Translations under genes and position numbers: made by a program
Shown: piece after piece, positions 11,311 to 21,898 of the stretch
Layout: the number at the start of each line of letters is the position of its first letter
Position numbering within the stretch: the first letter of the stretch is position 1
Notes under the pieces: model-generated
Databases searched by the model: none
What the model was told of the DNA's origin: nothing
Seen by the model: only the letters and a program-made list of their open reading frames with translations
DNA from: Panax quinquefolius
Lineage: Eukaryota; Streptophyta; Magnoliopsida; Apiales; Araliaceae
Assembly: GCA_020205615.1 (NCBI GenBank)
Contig: CM035173.1
Coordinates: 32,084,293 to 32,148,292 of the forward strand
DNA: 64,000 nucleotides
Direction: 5' to 3'

Positions 11311-11381
11311 CAAGTTCTGAAGAATCAATAGAAATCATAACTTTATCATTCAGAACTGCAAAATATTGTAGTATTTATACG

Positions 11382-11771
11382 ATGAAAAGTCTCTTTCTTT
11401 TTTCCTTCTTTGCTATTTTTCTAACAGCAAATGCCAGTGGTGGCTTTGAAGTTCATGTCGTGGATGGAATCCCTCAAGGTAGCTTGCGAATTCATTGCGC
11501 CTCAGGAGATGATGAACTAGGTTATCATAACCTATATAATGGGCAAGAATACATGTGGTCATTTGATCCTGATTTTTTTGGTACTACTATTTTTTTCTGC
11601 CATTTTTGGTGGGGAACACAAGACAACAGCTTTGAGGTCTATAATAAGTCGTTTCAAGGGGTATATACGTATTGGCTAGCAAAGCCTGATGGTTTTTATT
11701 ATGCTGAAAGTAGTGCAAACCCTCTTCCTAGTGATCATCAATGGAGCAAAAAATATAATTGGACTAATTAG
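11382..11771 (+). CDS. Plant S-protein homologue (self-incompatibility S1 family), secreted, 129 aa
   Basis: Small secreted protein of the plant S1/SPH family, which includes the stigmatic S-determinant of field poppy and many relatives of unknown function. Residues 1-19 form a signal peptide (basic start, Leu/Phe-rich core, cleavage probably after ANA or ANAS). The mature part shows family landmarks in order: RIHCASGDDELGYH (36-49), YMWSFDPDFFG (57-67), FFCHFWWG (71-78), FEVYN (84-88) and the closing WLAKPDGFYY (98-107). Two of the usual four cysteines are present (Cys39, Cys73); the second pair, expected about 93-97 just before the conserved Trp98, is absent (QGVYTYW). Possible N-glycosylation at Asn88 (NKS) and Asn126 (NWT). 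Single exon, as usual for the family, and of normal length. It has a plausible TATA box and no stops, so it may be expressed, but could be a relaxed or decaying paralogue. No partner gene is visible nearby. Confidence 0.93.
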   Translation: MKSLFLFSFFAIFLTANASGGFEVHVVDGIPQGSLRIHCASGDDELGYHNLYNGQEYMWSFDPDFFGTTIFFCHFWWGTQDNSFEVYNKSFQGVYTYWLAKPDGFYYAESSANPLPSDHQWSKKYNWTN

Positions 11772-12278
11772 TGGTTGATCATCTTTTTATGTTTGCACGC
11801 ATGTATCCTCAAATATATTTACAAAAATACTTTTATTTTAATGTTGTGTCATAATTTTAACATTACTTATATATACACCATCAGTATATAATCTAATTAG
11901 TGGTTGATCATTAAACTTAATTAACCTATCGGGCATGCACATGTGTTACGCGTATAATTTATATATGCATATTTTTAATTTTAAACATTAAAATTTTAAT
12001 TTTGAAAGACAATTCTATAAAGTTACGAGTTTGAAGATTTTTAGTAAGATACATTTACAAATTACAAAATGAAGATAAGTAAAACTGAAGTTATAAGAAT
12101 AAAACAAAAATTAATATAAAAGTTTAAGCTCATTTTTGGAAGTTAAAACGGCACAAATTAAGGCACTAATAAAAGTTTAAGGACATTTTCGAATGCCAAA
12201 AAGACTTCAAAAATTATTGACCACAATGGCACTCCGATTTTATGTATTAGATTAAAGATAAATTACCAAGTCAATTGT
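11772..12278. other. Intergenic host DNA downstream of the S-protein homologue
   Basis: AT-rich, non-coding. It contains a second copy of the stop-codon neighbourhood: CTAATTAGTGGTTGATCAT occurs at about 11763-11781 and again near 11893-11911. Several AATATA/AATAAA-like words near 11810-11840 could serve 3'-end formation. Nothing else recognisable. Confidence 0.5.
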
Positions 12279-12834
12279 AACACTCCAATTTCATGTAGAA
12301 ATATATGAGAAAAATTTGTCTGTGTATGAGGAATTAATTAAATTACTATCAATAATACCTTCAGTCATGATCTTTTGGGTGAGCCTGTGGTGGGCTAAGA
12401 TGACCCAAAAAGATACTATATATTGGGTCAATGGTTTAAGACCTTATTTTGATGGATTTGATCCGACTCAGGCTTGAGATTTAACCTAGGTTATTTCATA
12501 TGGTATATGAACCGACTCTCGAAAGCTCGGGTCAGGTCATCTGATATCCCACCCAATGGAGAGAATGGTTAGAGAGGCAAAGATCTCTCTCAATGGTTAG
12601 AGAGACAAAGATCTCTGTGGTGTAAAGCCTTATTTTTGATGGATTTGATTCGATTCAATTTGATTTGGACCCATGATTTGTTTCGGACTCGAGATTTGAC
12701 CCAAGGTATTTCATAAATTGCTACTAAAGTTGATGATATGACAATATTATCATTAAAATTATATCTGAATTTAAGCCGTGTTGTTTCATAATTTGCTACT
12801 AAATTGCTACTAAAGTTGATGATAAGCCGAGTAT
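12279..12834 (+). repeat. Degenerate repeat region ahead of the copia gag
   Basis: Begins TGTAACACTCC, which resembles the start of many plant LTRs, but no matching end was found. It holds two versions of one block (GATGGATTTGATCCGACTC...TTATTTCATA near 12450-12500 and GATGGATTTGATTCGATTC...GTATTTCATA near 12638-12714), a tandem pair AATGGTTAGAGAG...AAAGATCTCT (about 12565-12620), and a direct repeat AAATTGCTACTAAAGTTGAT (12716 and 12802). The 40 bases near 12742-12784 match 20810-20855 at the far end of the copia element. No primer-binding site is recognisable, so the 5' LTR is missing or very decayed. Confidence 0.4.
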
Positions 12835-14716
12835 GTCTCATGGAGAAAAGCTTGAAAAGTTCAATGGAACCGATTTCAAGCGTTGGCAACAAAAGATGCT
12901 CTTCTATCTCACAACCCTGAACTTGGCAAGGTTTCTACAAGAGGACTGTCCTACTCTTGTTTAAGGGGAAACTGACAAGGAAAAAGTGGTTGTTGTTGAT
13001 GCATGGAAACATGAAGATTTTCTTTACAGGAACTATATGATGAATGGTTTAGATAATACATTATATAATGTATATTGTACAATTCAAACTGCAAAAGAAC
13101 TTTGAGAATCTTTAGACAAGAAATATAAAACTGAAGATGTTGGCATGAAAAAATTTATTGTTGGTAGATTTCTTGACTATAAAATGGTAGATTCTAAAGC
13201 AGTTATCACTCAGGTTCAAGAATTACAAGTAATTCTACACGACATTCATTCTGAAGGAATGTCATTAAGTGATTCATTCCAAGTTGCTGCAATGATTGAG
13301 AAACTTCCACCATCATGGAAAGACTTCAAGAATTATCTGAAGCATAAACGCAAAGAGATGAATCTTGAAGAACTGATTGTGCGACTTAGGATTGAAGAGG
13401 ACAATCGAGGATCTGAGAAGAAGAGTGGAAAAAACTTCATTGAAGCAAAGGCAAATGTGGTAGAACAAAGGCCAAACAACAACAAAAGGAAGCGTGAAGG
13501 CAAAAAAGCTTTTAAGGCCAAGAAGAAATTCAAAGGCAAATGCTTCAACTGTGGCATCCAAGGACATAAATCAAGTGAATGTCGCAAGCCAAAGAAGTTC
13601 AAGAAAGAACAAAAGCCTCAAGCAAATGTGACAGAACTAGAAAAGCTTTCTGAAAATGTTTCAGACATTAATCTTCGCAACAGATTCGAATGTAATTTGG
13701 TAGGAAACCCCAAAGAATGGTACGTGGACACTAGGGCTACTCGCCACATTTGTTCCAACAAATGGATATTTTCTACTTACAAACCAGTAGAAAATGATGA
13801 TCAACTCTTCATGGGAAACTCCTCAAGTTCAAAAGCTGAAGGGCGTGGAAAGATTGTACTGAAAATGACATCTGGCAAAGAACTGAATTTGAACGAAGTG
13901 CTTCATGTGCCAGATATCCATAAAAATCTAGTTTCTGGGTCACTACTTAGCAAGAATGGCTTCAAGTTGGTGTTTGTGTCTGATAAGTTTGTACTTACTA
14001 AAAATGATATGTTTGTAGGAAAGGGCATGACTGATGGGCTCTTTAAGATGAATGTTATATTTGTAAATCAGAAGTCTATTGATAATAATAAAATTAATTC
14101 TTCTGCTTACTTGTTAGAATCTTCAAATATATGGCATGCTAGATTAGGACATGTGAATTATAATACTTTGCGTAGATTAATTAATTTAGAATTCTTGCCT
14201 AAATTTGATATTAATCAAAAACATAAATGTGAAATATGTGTAGAATCAAAAATGACAAGATTACCCTTTCATTCTGTTGAAAGGAAAACTGAACCTCTAG
14301 ATTTAATTCACACCGATATATGTGACTTAAAGTTTGTGCAAACAAGAGGTGGAAAAAAATATTTCATTACCTTTATTGATGATTGCACAAGATATTGTTA
14401 TGTATATTTGCTAAGAAGCAAAGATGAGGCAATAGAAATGTTTCAACTTTATAAAAATGAAGTTGAAAATCAACTTAGCAAAAAGATTAAAGCAATAAGA
14501 AGCGATAGAGGTGGTGAATATGAATCACCATTTGAAGAGATATGCTCTACTTATGGTATTATTCACCAAACTACTGCTCCTTATTCACCTCAATCTAATG
14601 GTATTGCTGAACGCAAGAACCGAACATTGAAAGAAATGTTGAATGCTATGTTAAACAGTTCAAGCACACCCAAAATTTGTGGGGGAAGCTTTGCTTTCTG
14701 CCAATTATATTCTTAA
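12835..14716 (+). pseudogene. Ty1/copia gag-protease-integrase, first part
   Basis: Gag begins at the ATG at 12835 (MSHGEKLEKFNGTDF, typical copia gag start) with stops at about 12961 and 13103, then runs open from 13145 for 523 codons. Within that stretch: gag C-terminal half; CCHC zinc knuckle [14 protein letters not shown] (about residues 132-145); aspartic protease site [12 protein letters not shown] (about 191-202), where the family has D-S/T-G-A; GAG-pre-integrase region (WHARLGH about 330, then CEIC about 362); and integrase core with the D-D-E residues in HTDI (about 388), SDRGGEY (about 454) and GIAERKN (about 490). A frame change near 14680 moves coding into another frame. The Gly-to-Arg change in the protease site and the stops mean it is defective. 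Confidence 0.9.
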
Positions 14717-15566
14717 CAAAGTGCCTCATAAGAAAACTCATAAAACAACATATGAATTATGGAAAGGTCATAGACCTTGCTATAAATACTTAAGAGTGTG
14801 GGGGTGTCTAGCAAAAGTGATGGTTCCAAAACCTAAAAAGGTTAAGATAGGACTAAAAACAATTGACTGTGTTTTCATTGGTTATGCAAATAACAGCAGT
14901 GCTTATCGCTTTCTTGTTCATAAATCGGAAATTAATGATATTCATGTTATTACATTTATTGAATCAAGAGATGCATCATTCTTTGAGAATATTTTTCCAT
15001 ATAATGAAAATAAAGATTCAAATTCAAACAAAAGACCTTTGGATGCTACTAGTAATAATCCTGAAAATATAGACAAAGAGTCTGTAGTGGATGAACCTAG
15101 ACGTAGTAAAAGGGCAAGGACTTCAAAGTCTTTTGGTCCAGATTTTCTAACATTCTTGTTAGAAAACGATCCTCAAACGTACAAGGAAGCAATATCCTCT
15201 CCAGATGCTTCTCATTGGAAAGAAGCAATTAATAGTGAAATTGAGTTTATTATGCAAAATCATACATGGGAATTGGTGGACCTTCCACCTAGTTCTAAAC
15301 CCTTAGGGTATAAATGGATCTTCAAAAAGAAGATGAAAGCTGATGGCTCAATTGATAAATATAAAGCAAGGCTTGTTGTTAAAGGCTATAGACAAAAGGA
15401 AGGATTGAATTATTTCAACACTTATTCACCTATTACAAGAATTACATCTATTCGAATGCTAATAGCAATAACATCTTTAAATAGACTTGAAATACATCAA
15501 ATGGATATAAAGACTGCATTCTTAAATGGTGAATTAGATGAAGAAATATATATGGAACAACCTGAA
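14679..15566 (+). pseudogene. Ty1/copia integrase end and reverse transcriptase N-terminal part
   Basis: Continues the polyprotein one frame over: integrase C-terminal region with LWKGHRPCYKYLRVWGCLA and FIGYANNS, an acidic/Asn-rich linker (PRRSKRARTSKSFG), then reverse transcriptase from WKEAINSEIEFIMQNHTWEL through KWIFKKKMKADG, KARLVVKGYRQKEG and MDIKTAFLNGELDEEIYMEQPE. It stops at 15566, exactly where a solo LTR-A has inserted. The missing part resumes at 18021. Confidence 0.9.
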
Positions 15567-18015
15567 TGTGAGACCCCAGATTTTATCAATAAAGATTTAA
15601 ATTTTGTCGAAATAATTTTTTAATATTATGGTGTGAATTTGAGATAATATTATAGTTGTGGGTAGTATTTATAAATTTTGCAAAGTATGCAAGTGGTTAT
15701 ATTATATTCGATTGGTGGGGAATATTCGGTTTAGCAGGGAATATTAAATGACAACTACTCAATCATTGGTGGACCCTATTAGCGTAATTATTGTCGGATT
15801 GAGAAAAACGACAAAAATATTTTATTGAAATAACGGCGAAATTTTACCGTTGATCTTGTTGAACTACTCCTCGGTAGTAAAAAAATACGATGTCGTGTGA
15901 TTGCATAGTAGCACTGCGGTATTGATTATTGATGCTTATGTGAGAAGTCACTCGGTTTGATTCCATTATTGTCGATTAATAATATGAATTATTATAGCAA
16001 TAATGACGTTTTGTTTTATTCGTATTATTAACGTAATAAAATGTAAACATCTTTTATATAAAATGAATACTTTATTAAAGTTATTTTATAAATAGAATAT
16101 ATTATATTATACGTAGTGTCGCATAGTGTTTTGCATAGTGTTTTTGCATAGTGTTTTGCATAGTGTTGCATAGTGTTTGCATAGTAAAATGTTTTATATA
16201 AATAGAATATATGATATTTTATTTAAAAGATTTTACTTTAAATATGGACCGTCAGATTAAAGTAAATCAATCTAAGACCGTTCATGGATTAATTACTATG
16301 CATTCTATTTTCCTATAAATAGAAGCTCATTCCTTCATTATTTTCTTACTTAATTCACTTTGAAACTTTAGAGAGAGAAATTATAGAGAGAAGTTTATAT
16401 AGAGAAAATACATAGAGAAAGAAGAAGAGTATCTCGGTACTTCACTACTTTGATATCCAAAGTGTCTTTTTTACGGTAAGGGGTATTATTTGTTGTAATT
16501 CGTAAGGGTGTGTTATTCTTTCTTATTCATGAAGAGAACTTACATTATTCCATTCATTATTATTCTGTTGGAATAACTTTTGTAAAAGTGGTATACCCTA
16601 TACATAACTTTGTATATATGGCGATACCCTATACTTGGTAAAATCCTTATGTTATTCCATTCTTATTTATTACATTGGAATAACTTTGATACGCTGTGAG
16701 AATCCCCTATACTTGGTGATCTTCTTACATTACTCCATTCTTTATTATTACATTGGAATATCACATGCTCGTGTTTTACACCGGACACGGTTCCATTGTT
16801 TATTATTCGCATTTATTATTACGTTGGAATATCACATGCATGTGTGTTTTAGGACTGGTTCCATTGTTTATTATTCAGCATTTATTATTATTGGATCATC
16901 TCGCTTGTGTGAATTTCAATTTTTGGTTCCGTTATTATTATTCATTGGAATAACCTCGTCTACATCTGGTATCGCATGCATGGTGATTTCTTTTGTTATT
17001 CCATTCTTTATTATACCCGGTTGGTTAAAACTTTGACTTCTATACTCCATGAAATTAGTAGAATATCCTTGATATTTGCGTTTCATCCAATATCTTTTAT
17101 GGAAATATTCTTACGATCATTCTTGAATTTTACTCTACAAAAAAAAGATATCTTGTTGACAATTTGGGACGTTATTAATTCACGGATAAAATAATTCTTG
17201 AACTTGTTTTATTGAATTATTATGTCATTGTCATCATCCTCATGTTATAATATGTTATCTTTGGTTTACGTGCATAGATGAACTTAGTATGATTATGACC
17301 AGGGATCATTCGGTATAATCATGGCTTGTTATAAATGATATGATAAAAGTCCTCGATTGGTCGTAATGCACTGATGGATGGATAGTTTTGGTATGATTAT
17401 GACCAGGGGTGATTCGGTATAGTCATGACCATTGATAATTTGATGAAAATCCTTGACCGTGGTACAGGGATGATTAGATATTGTGGTTTATTCATTAAAC
17501 TGAGTCTTAATGATAAAAATTTATGTAAACCTTTTAAAACCTAAAAGATAGTAGACTTTATTTTCTACTTGACTCTTTTAATGGATTGCATATTCTGCTG
17601 CAGTTAAACTGGTTGTCTATTGTATTTTATCAGTTTAACAATGTTGAAGGCTAATGATAATTTATTCTGCATTATCTTAGTCATAATATTTCTTACTGGG
17701 CTAGTTGAGCTCACCCTTTCTTTCACTGTTCTCTTCAGGAAATGAGAACATAGCTGGGACGAGTCGGGGAACGGAGTAATGGTCCAGAGGATAGCATTAG
17801 TAGTCCTCACTATTCTGTGAAATAGTGTGATAATAGTTGTAATGAGGACTCCTTTTGAGTTTGTATAATATCTAGTAGACAATATTTGTATTCAAACTCA
17901 CAGTTTATGTCGTATTGTACACGACAATTATATTAGTAAGTCGTATTTGAATTTATGTACCATGTAAGTGGCGACCCAAGATGGGTGACGTATACCTAAT
18001 TTTGGGGGCGTCACA
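15567..18015 (+). repeat. Solo LTR-A copy A4 inserted in copia reverse transcriptase
   Basis: 2449 bp from TGTGAGACCCC to GGGGGCGTCACA, flanked by the 5-bp duplication CTGAA (15562-15566, 18016-18020); the copia reading frame resumes directly afterwards. Contents in order: six GCATAGTGTTT-type repeats (16130-16190) in the U3-like part; TATA box CTATAAATAG (16313-16322); splice-donor-like ACG|GTAAGGGG (GT 16476-16477); TTATTCCA/TGGAATAA hairpin array (about 16545-17010); ATCC/GGAT hairpin units (about 17350-17475); acceptor-like TTCTCTTCAG|G (AG 17737-17738); nested palindrome (17802-17850). The best complete reference for LTR-A type I. Confidence 0.95.
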
Positions 18016-19163
18016 CTGAAGGTTTCATAGCTCCTGGACAAGAGAGGAAAGTATGCAAACTTGTTAAATCCTTGTATGGATTAAAAAAGCACCAAAACAA
18101 TGGCATGAGAAATTTGATAATGTTATGTTATCAAATGGATTTAAAATCAATGAGTGTGACAAATGTGTTTATGTCAAAAGCACTCAAAAAGAATATGTCA
18201 TTGTTTGTCTTTATGTGGATGATATGTTAATCGTGGGTAGCAACAATGAAGTTATCAACTCAACAAAATGTATGTTGTCAAATAGATTTGATATGAAGGA
18301 CTTGGGGGTTGCTGATATAATATTAGGAATCAAGATTTCTAGAACATCTAATGAAATTATATTATCTCAAACTCATTATATTGAAAAATTACTTGAAAAA
18401 TTTAACAAGTATAATATAATTCTAAATAAGACCCCAGTTGATATAAATCTTCATTTAGCTAAAAATGAAGGTGGTAGCATATCTCAACTAGAATATTCTC
18501 GTATAATAGGCAGTTTAATATATGCCATGAACTGTAATAGACCAGATATAGCTTATTCGGTAAGTAAGCTAAGTAGGTATACGAGTAATCCAGGTAAAGA
18601 TCACTGGAAAGCAATTTTGAGAGTTTTAGGATATTTAAAACATACTCAAAAATATGGACTGCACTATTCAAGATATCCAGCAGTATTGGAAGGATATAGT
18701 GATGCTAATTGGATATCTGATAATAAAGACTCGAAATCCACAAGTGGATATGTCTTTACCCTTGGAGGTGCAGCAGTATCTTGGAAATCCTCAAAATAAA
18801 CGTGTATTGCAAGGTCTACAATGGAATCAGAATTCATTGCTTTAGATGAAAAATTTGGAGAAGAAGTCGAGTGGCCGTAATTTTTAGAGGATATTCCAAA
18901 TTGGTCAAGACCTATGCCACTATATGTATAACAATTGTGATAGCCAATCAGTAATTGATAGAGCACAGAGTCATTTATATAATGGTAAGTCACGTCATAT
19001 ACGACGAAGACATAATACCGTTAGACAATTGCTCTCAAATGGAATTATCTCAATTGACTATGTAAAGTCAAAAGATAATATTGCGGATCCGCTTACAAAA
19101 GGTTTAACAAGAGAGCAAGTGGAAAAATCATCGAAGGGAATGGGTTTAAAGCCTATTGTTTAA
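18016..19163 (+). pseudogene. Ty1/copia reverse transcriptase C-terminus and RNase H
   Basis: Resumes the interrupted polyprotein: [22 protein letters not shown], a frame change near 18090, then an open stretch of 224 codons (18125-18799) with the catalytic YVDD box ([11 protein letters not shown], about 18211-18243), the [15 protein letters not shown] segment, [20 protein letters not shown], and RNase [20 protein letters not shown] with VSWKSSK. After a stop at 18800 the frame continues with RSTMESEFIALDE, and finally ADPLTKGLTREQVEKSSKGMGLKP to the natural end at 19163. Catalytic Asp pair intact; the stops and shifts break the protein. Confidence 0.92.
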
Positions 19164-19768
19164 ATAAGAGTTGTCATAGTGGCAACCCAACCTAGCTGAC
19201 TGGAGATCCCAAGATCTAGGTTCAATGGGCAAACCGAACTATGTAGTACTCAGTAAAGCACTGAGGAGATATTTAGTCCTAACCATTCCTATTATGAGAC
19301 AGTGCACATCTGCCACGAGAATCAGGATAAGATACGCTTTTAATGATTTTTATATCTTGAAATATGTTCAAGTGGGGTATTGCAGGATACTCTTGATAGA
19401 AGTCACCTACATAAGTAAGAAGGGGGCCACTTCTGTGAGAATTTTTAAGGCTGAATTCTCTAATATACTCACGGAACCAAGAGGTGTTTCAAGGCCAAAA
19501 TGAACACAAACGTGAGAACCAACTATATCTGAAGAGATATTTTGTGAATTCTATTGTCTTGGTTTACACGAAAAGCCGACAGTTCAAAGACATCATGTCT
19601 ACTGATTAGCTAAGTAAATCCAATAGAATTTACTAGGGCAAGTTCAAAGTCACTAAGTTACTTAACCCGATGAAGTATCTTTTCTTATGTATTCGAACTA
19701 GTGTCTGCATATTTATAATATTTTTTTTCACCATGTTGTAAAGTCAATTTTACATTCATGTGGGGGAT
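19164..19768 (+). other. Copia 3' non-coding region and polypurine tract
   Basis: About 600 bp between the end of pol and the 3' LTR without a convincing reading frame. It ends in the purine-rich CATGTGGGGGATT (19757-19769), the polypurine tract that primes plus-strand synthesis, directly before the LTR start. Nothing else recognised. Confidence 0.7.
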
Positions 19769-20810
19769 TATTGGAAATGGGATTTGAAATAATAAATATT
19801 AGAGCATTTTGAGGCTCAATTAAATGAGGGACTCATATTCCGGAAATGTCGGATCTTTGTACCAATGTGTTCTCCTTCGTGAGGAGTATAACTTGGTATA
19901 TTTATGTGTTCAAATCCATTAAGAATTGAATGAGAAAATTGACTCCAAAGTCACCTACTTGATTGTTGAAAGTTGCAAAAGTCCCACATAGGGCATTAGA
20001 GGGAAAATTAAAGTCATTATATATGGGATGTTTGCTCAATGGGAAGGGCCCTAAGGGGCACCCCACTTTTGTGGAAGGGAGAGGACCTAGCCAAGGCATG
20101 GTTCAAACTCACACGCGCGCGCCGCCGTCCGGTCGGTCGGGTTCGGGCGGGGCGGGTCATGATATATAACTTTTTGGACAAAATCTATTTAGTTTATTAT
20201 CAGATTTTGTTTAAGTTATATCAGTACTACGTCGTTTTGACTATACCCAACGGTCATATCCTTTCTAACGGCCAGAAAATTATCTATAAATAAGTTATGA
20301 GGGATTCCCGTTTCAGAATAAGAAAAGTCCCGTTCTTTTCTACAATTCCCGTTCCTTTCCTTCCTTTACTGTTCTGCAGTATAGAATCCCGTTCTCCGTT
20401 CTGCAGAATTCCATTTTCTGCAAAAGTGTTGCAGTCCCGTTCCCGTTCTGCATACTTTTCCCGTTTCTGAGTAAGTGTATGAATACACTATTTTCATGCA
20501 TTATTACTGTAATTTCCATTTACATGCATCATTATTATTGACAGTAAAAGTTCGAGTATATAACATAGAATTTGCATTCAATGAATTCTTAATTTTGTAG
20601 TGCTACTAATTAAGAATTGCAAATCCGTTTTATCTTGGAAAGCAATTATTCAATTAATCCTTAGCACCAGTAAGTGAATAAATTTGCTTTAAGGAAACTT
20701 TGTGAATTCAAATGACTCAGATTTATTTTACTATATATTTACTGTATTATAATTTTGTTTTTTTATTATATCTAAATATATTAAATAATACTATATATTA
20801 CAGATTACAA
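19769..20810 (+). repeat. 3' LTR of the 12.8-20.8 kb copia element
   Basis: Starts TATTGGAAATGGG (family TGTTGGAAATGGG) after the polypurine tract. It contains a GC-rich block with CACACGCGCGCGCCGCC (20110-20126), a TATA-like CTATAAATAAG (20283-20293), and pyrimidine-rich repeats of CCCGTTC / TTCTGCAG (20308-20465). The right end is uncertain; a plausible LTR end ATATATTACA falls near 20802. No matching 5' LTR is seen upstream of 12835, except a 40-base similarity at 12742-12784. Confidence 0.65.
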
Positions 20811-21496
20811 TGACACTATTATCATTAAAATTATATCTAAATTTAGTCTGTTTTCGCAAACAAATAACAATGAGCACAACTGTTGCATTAACCCCATATT
20901 GCAGTTCTTTATTTGATATTTAATGTATAAATGAAATAAATAGAAATTAAGAATAATCTCATCTTAATTTATTTTATTTTATCATATAAATAACCACGTT
21001 AGTCGCAATCCATTTTCATCACATATTTGTCAATATGCATATATATCATTTTCCTTTTTATATCAGTGTGTGTAACATTTTGAATCGGAGAAAATATTCA
21101 TTAAAACTATTGATATTTTTAAATAAAATAATTTTTAAAATTAATTATCATAATTTCCAACTTCAAGAGGTTTCAACATATTCCCACATGGAAAATGAAA
21201 TTTTTCTAAATTTAGTTTCTCCGTTCTAAAATAAAAAATACATTTTTCTTTTTAACACGCTTTTAAATTAAATTTTATTTTTATTTTTATACTTTAACGT
21301 TACATAAAGTGCCGAATACGTCATTACTTAATTAATTAAATTAGTGTTACAATAACATACTACTACATTTCTATCAAATGATAGGAATACATTAATCCAA
21401 AAAAAAATGAAAGTATCTTTAAAAAGTCATATGTTTATAAATTTATCTCTGATTTTTAAAAATAGAGTATTAGAAAAAAAAAATTGAACAAAAAAT
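20811..21496. other. AT-rich non-coding host sequence
   Basis: No gene-like reading frame. Contains TTCTCCGTTCTAAAATAAAAAATAC at 21219 split over a Stowaway-like start, but no matching inverted end was found. Otherwise nothing recognised. Confidence 0.4.
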
Positions 21497-21800
21497 ATTA
21501 ATTAAATGTGGCATATGCAAATCTAAATATTATAGAAAAAAATTAATAAAAAAATAAAGTCAACATTAAGAGACATTCTTCCCAAATTCAAAAATCAAAA
21601 TTACATAGATTGTCCAATTTGCAAATTTAGTATCAAGTTGAATGTTTCATCACATATCAGAGTTGAACATATATGAAAAATATTGTATCTAATTGTTATA
21701 TTTGCATTTGAAAATGAATGTCTTTCTTTTTAATATTTCCACTCTTTTTATTTATTTTTCTTAAATATTATATTTTCATATGCCACATTTAATATAAATA
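21497..21800. mobile_element. Fold-back MITE, copy 1
   Basis: The left end AATTAAATGTGGCATATG (21498-21515) recurs inverted as CATATGCCACATTTAAT (21778-21794). Paired inner blocks include AAATATTATA and AAAGTCAAC/GACATTC-type sequence. About 300 bp, AT-rich, no coding. A diverged relative lies at 22793-23060. Confidence 0.65.
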
Positions 21801-21898
21801 TACATTTCTATTGTTATATTACGACACCACATTAAATCCAGAATACGACATTCATTAAATACTAGGTACATTGAGTACTATTATATTTTTATTAAATA

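Noticed and set aside
13313..13602. Minus-strand frames of 84-89 codons inside the copia gag.
   Set aside because: Shadows of the lysine-rich plus-strand gag; no independent support.
20105..20160. GC-rich island (CACACGCGCGCGCCGCCGTCC) looking like a gene promoter or CpG island.
   Set aside because: It lies within the copia 3' LTR upstream of that LTR's own TATA-like site; no host gene follows.
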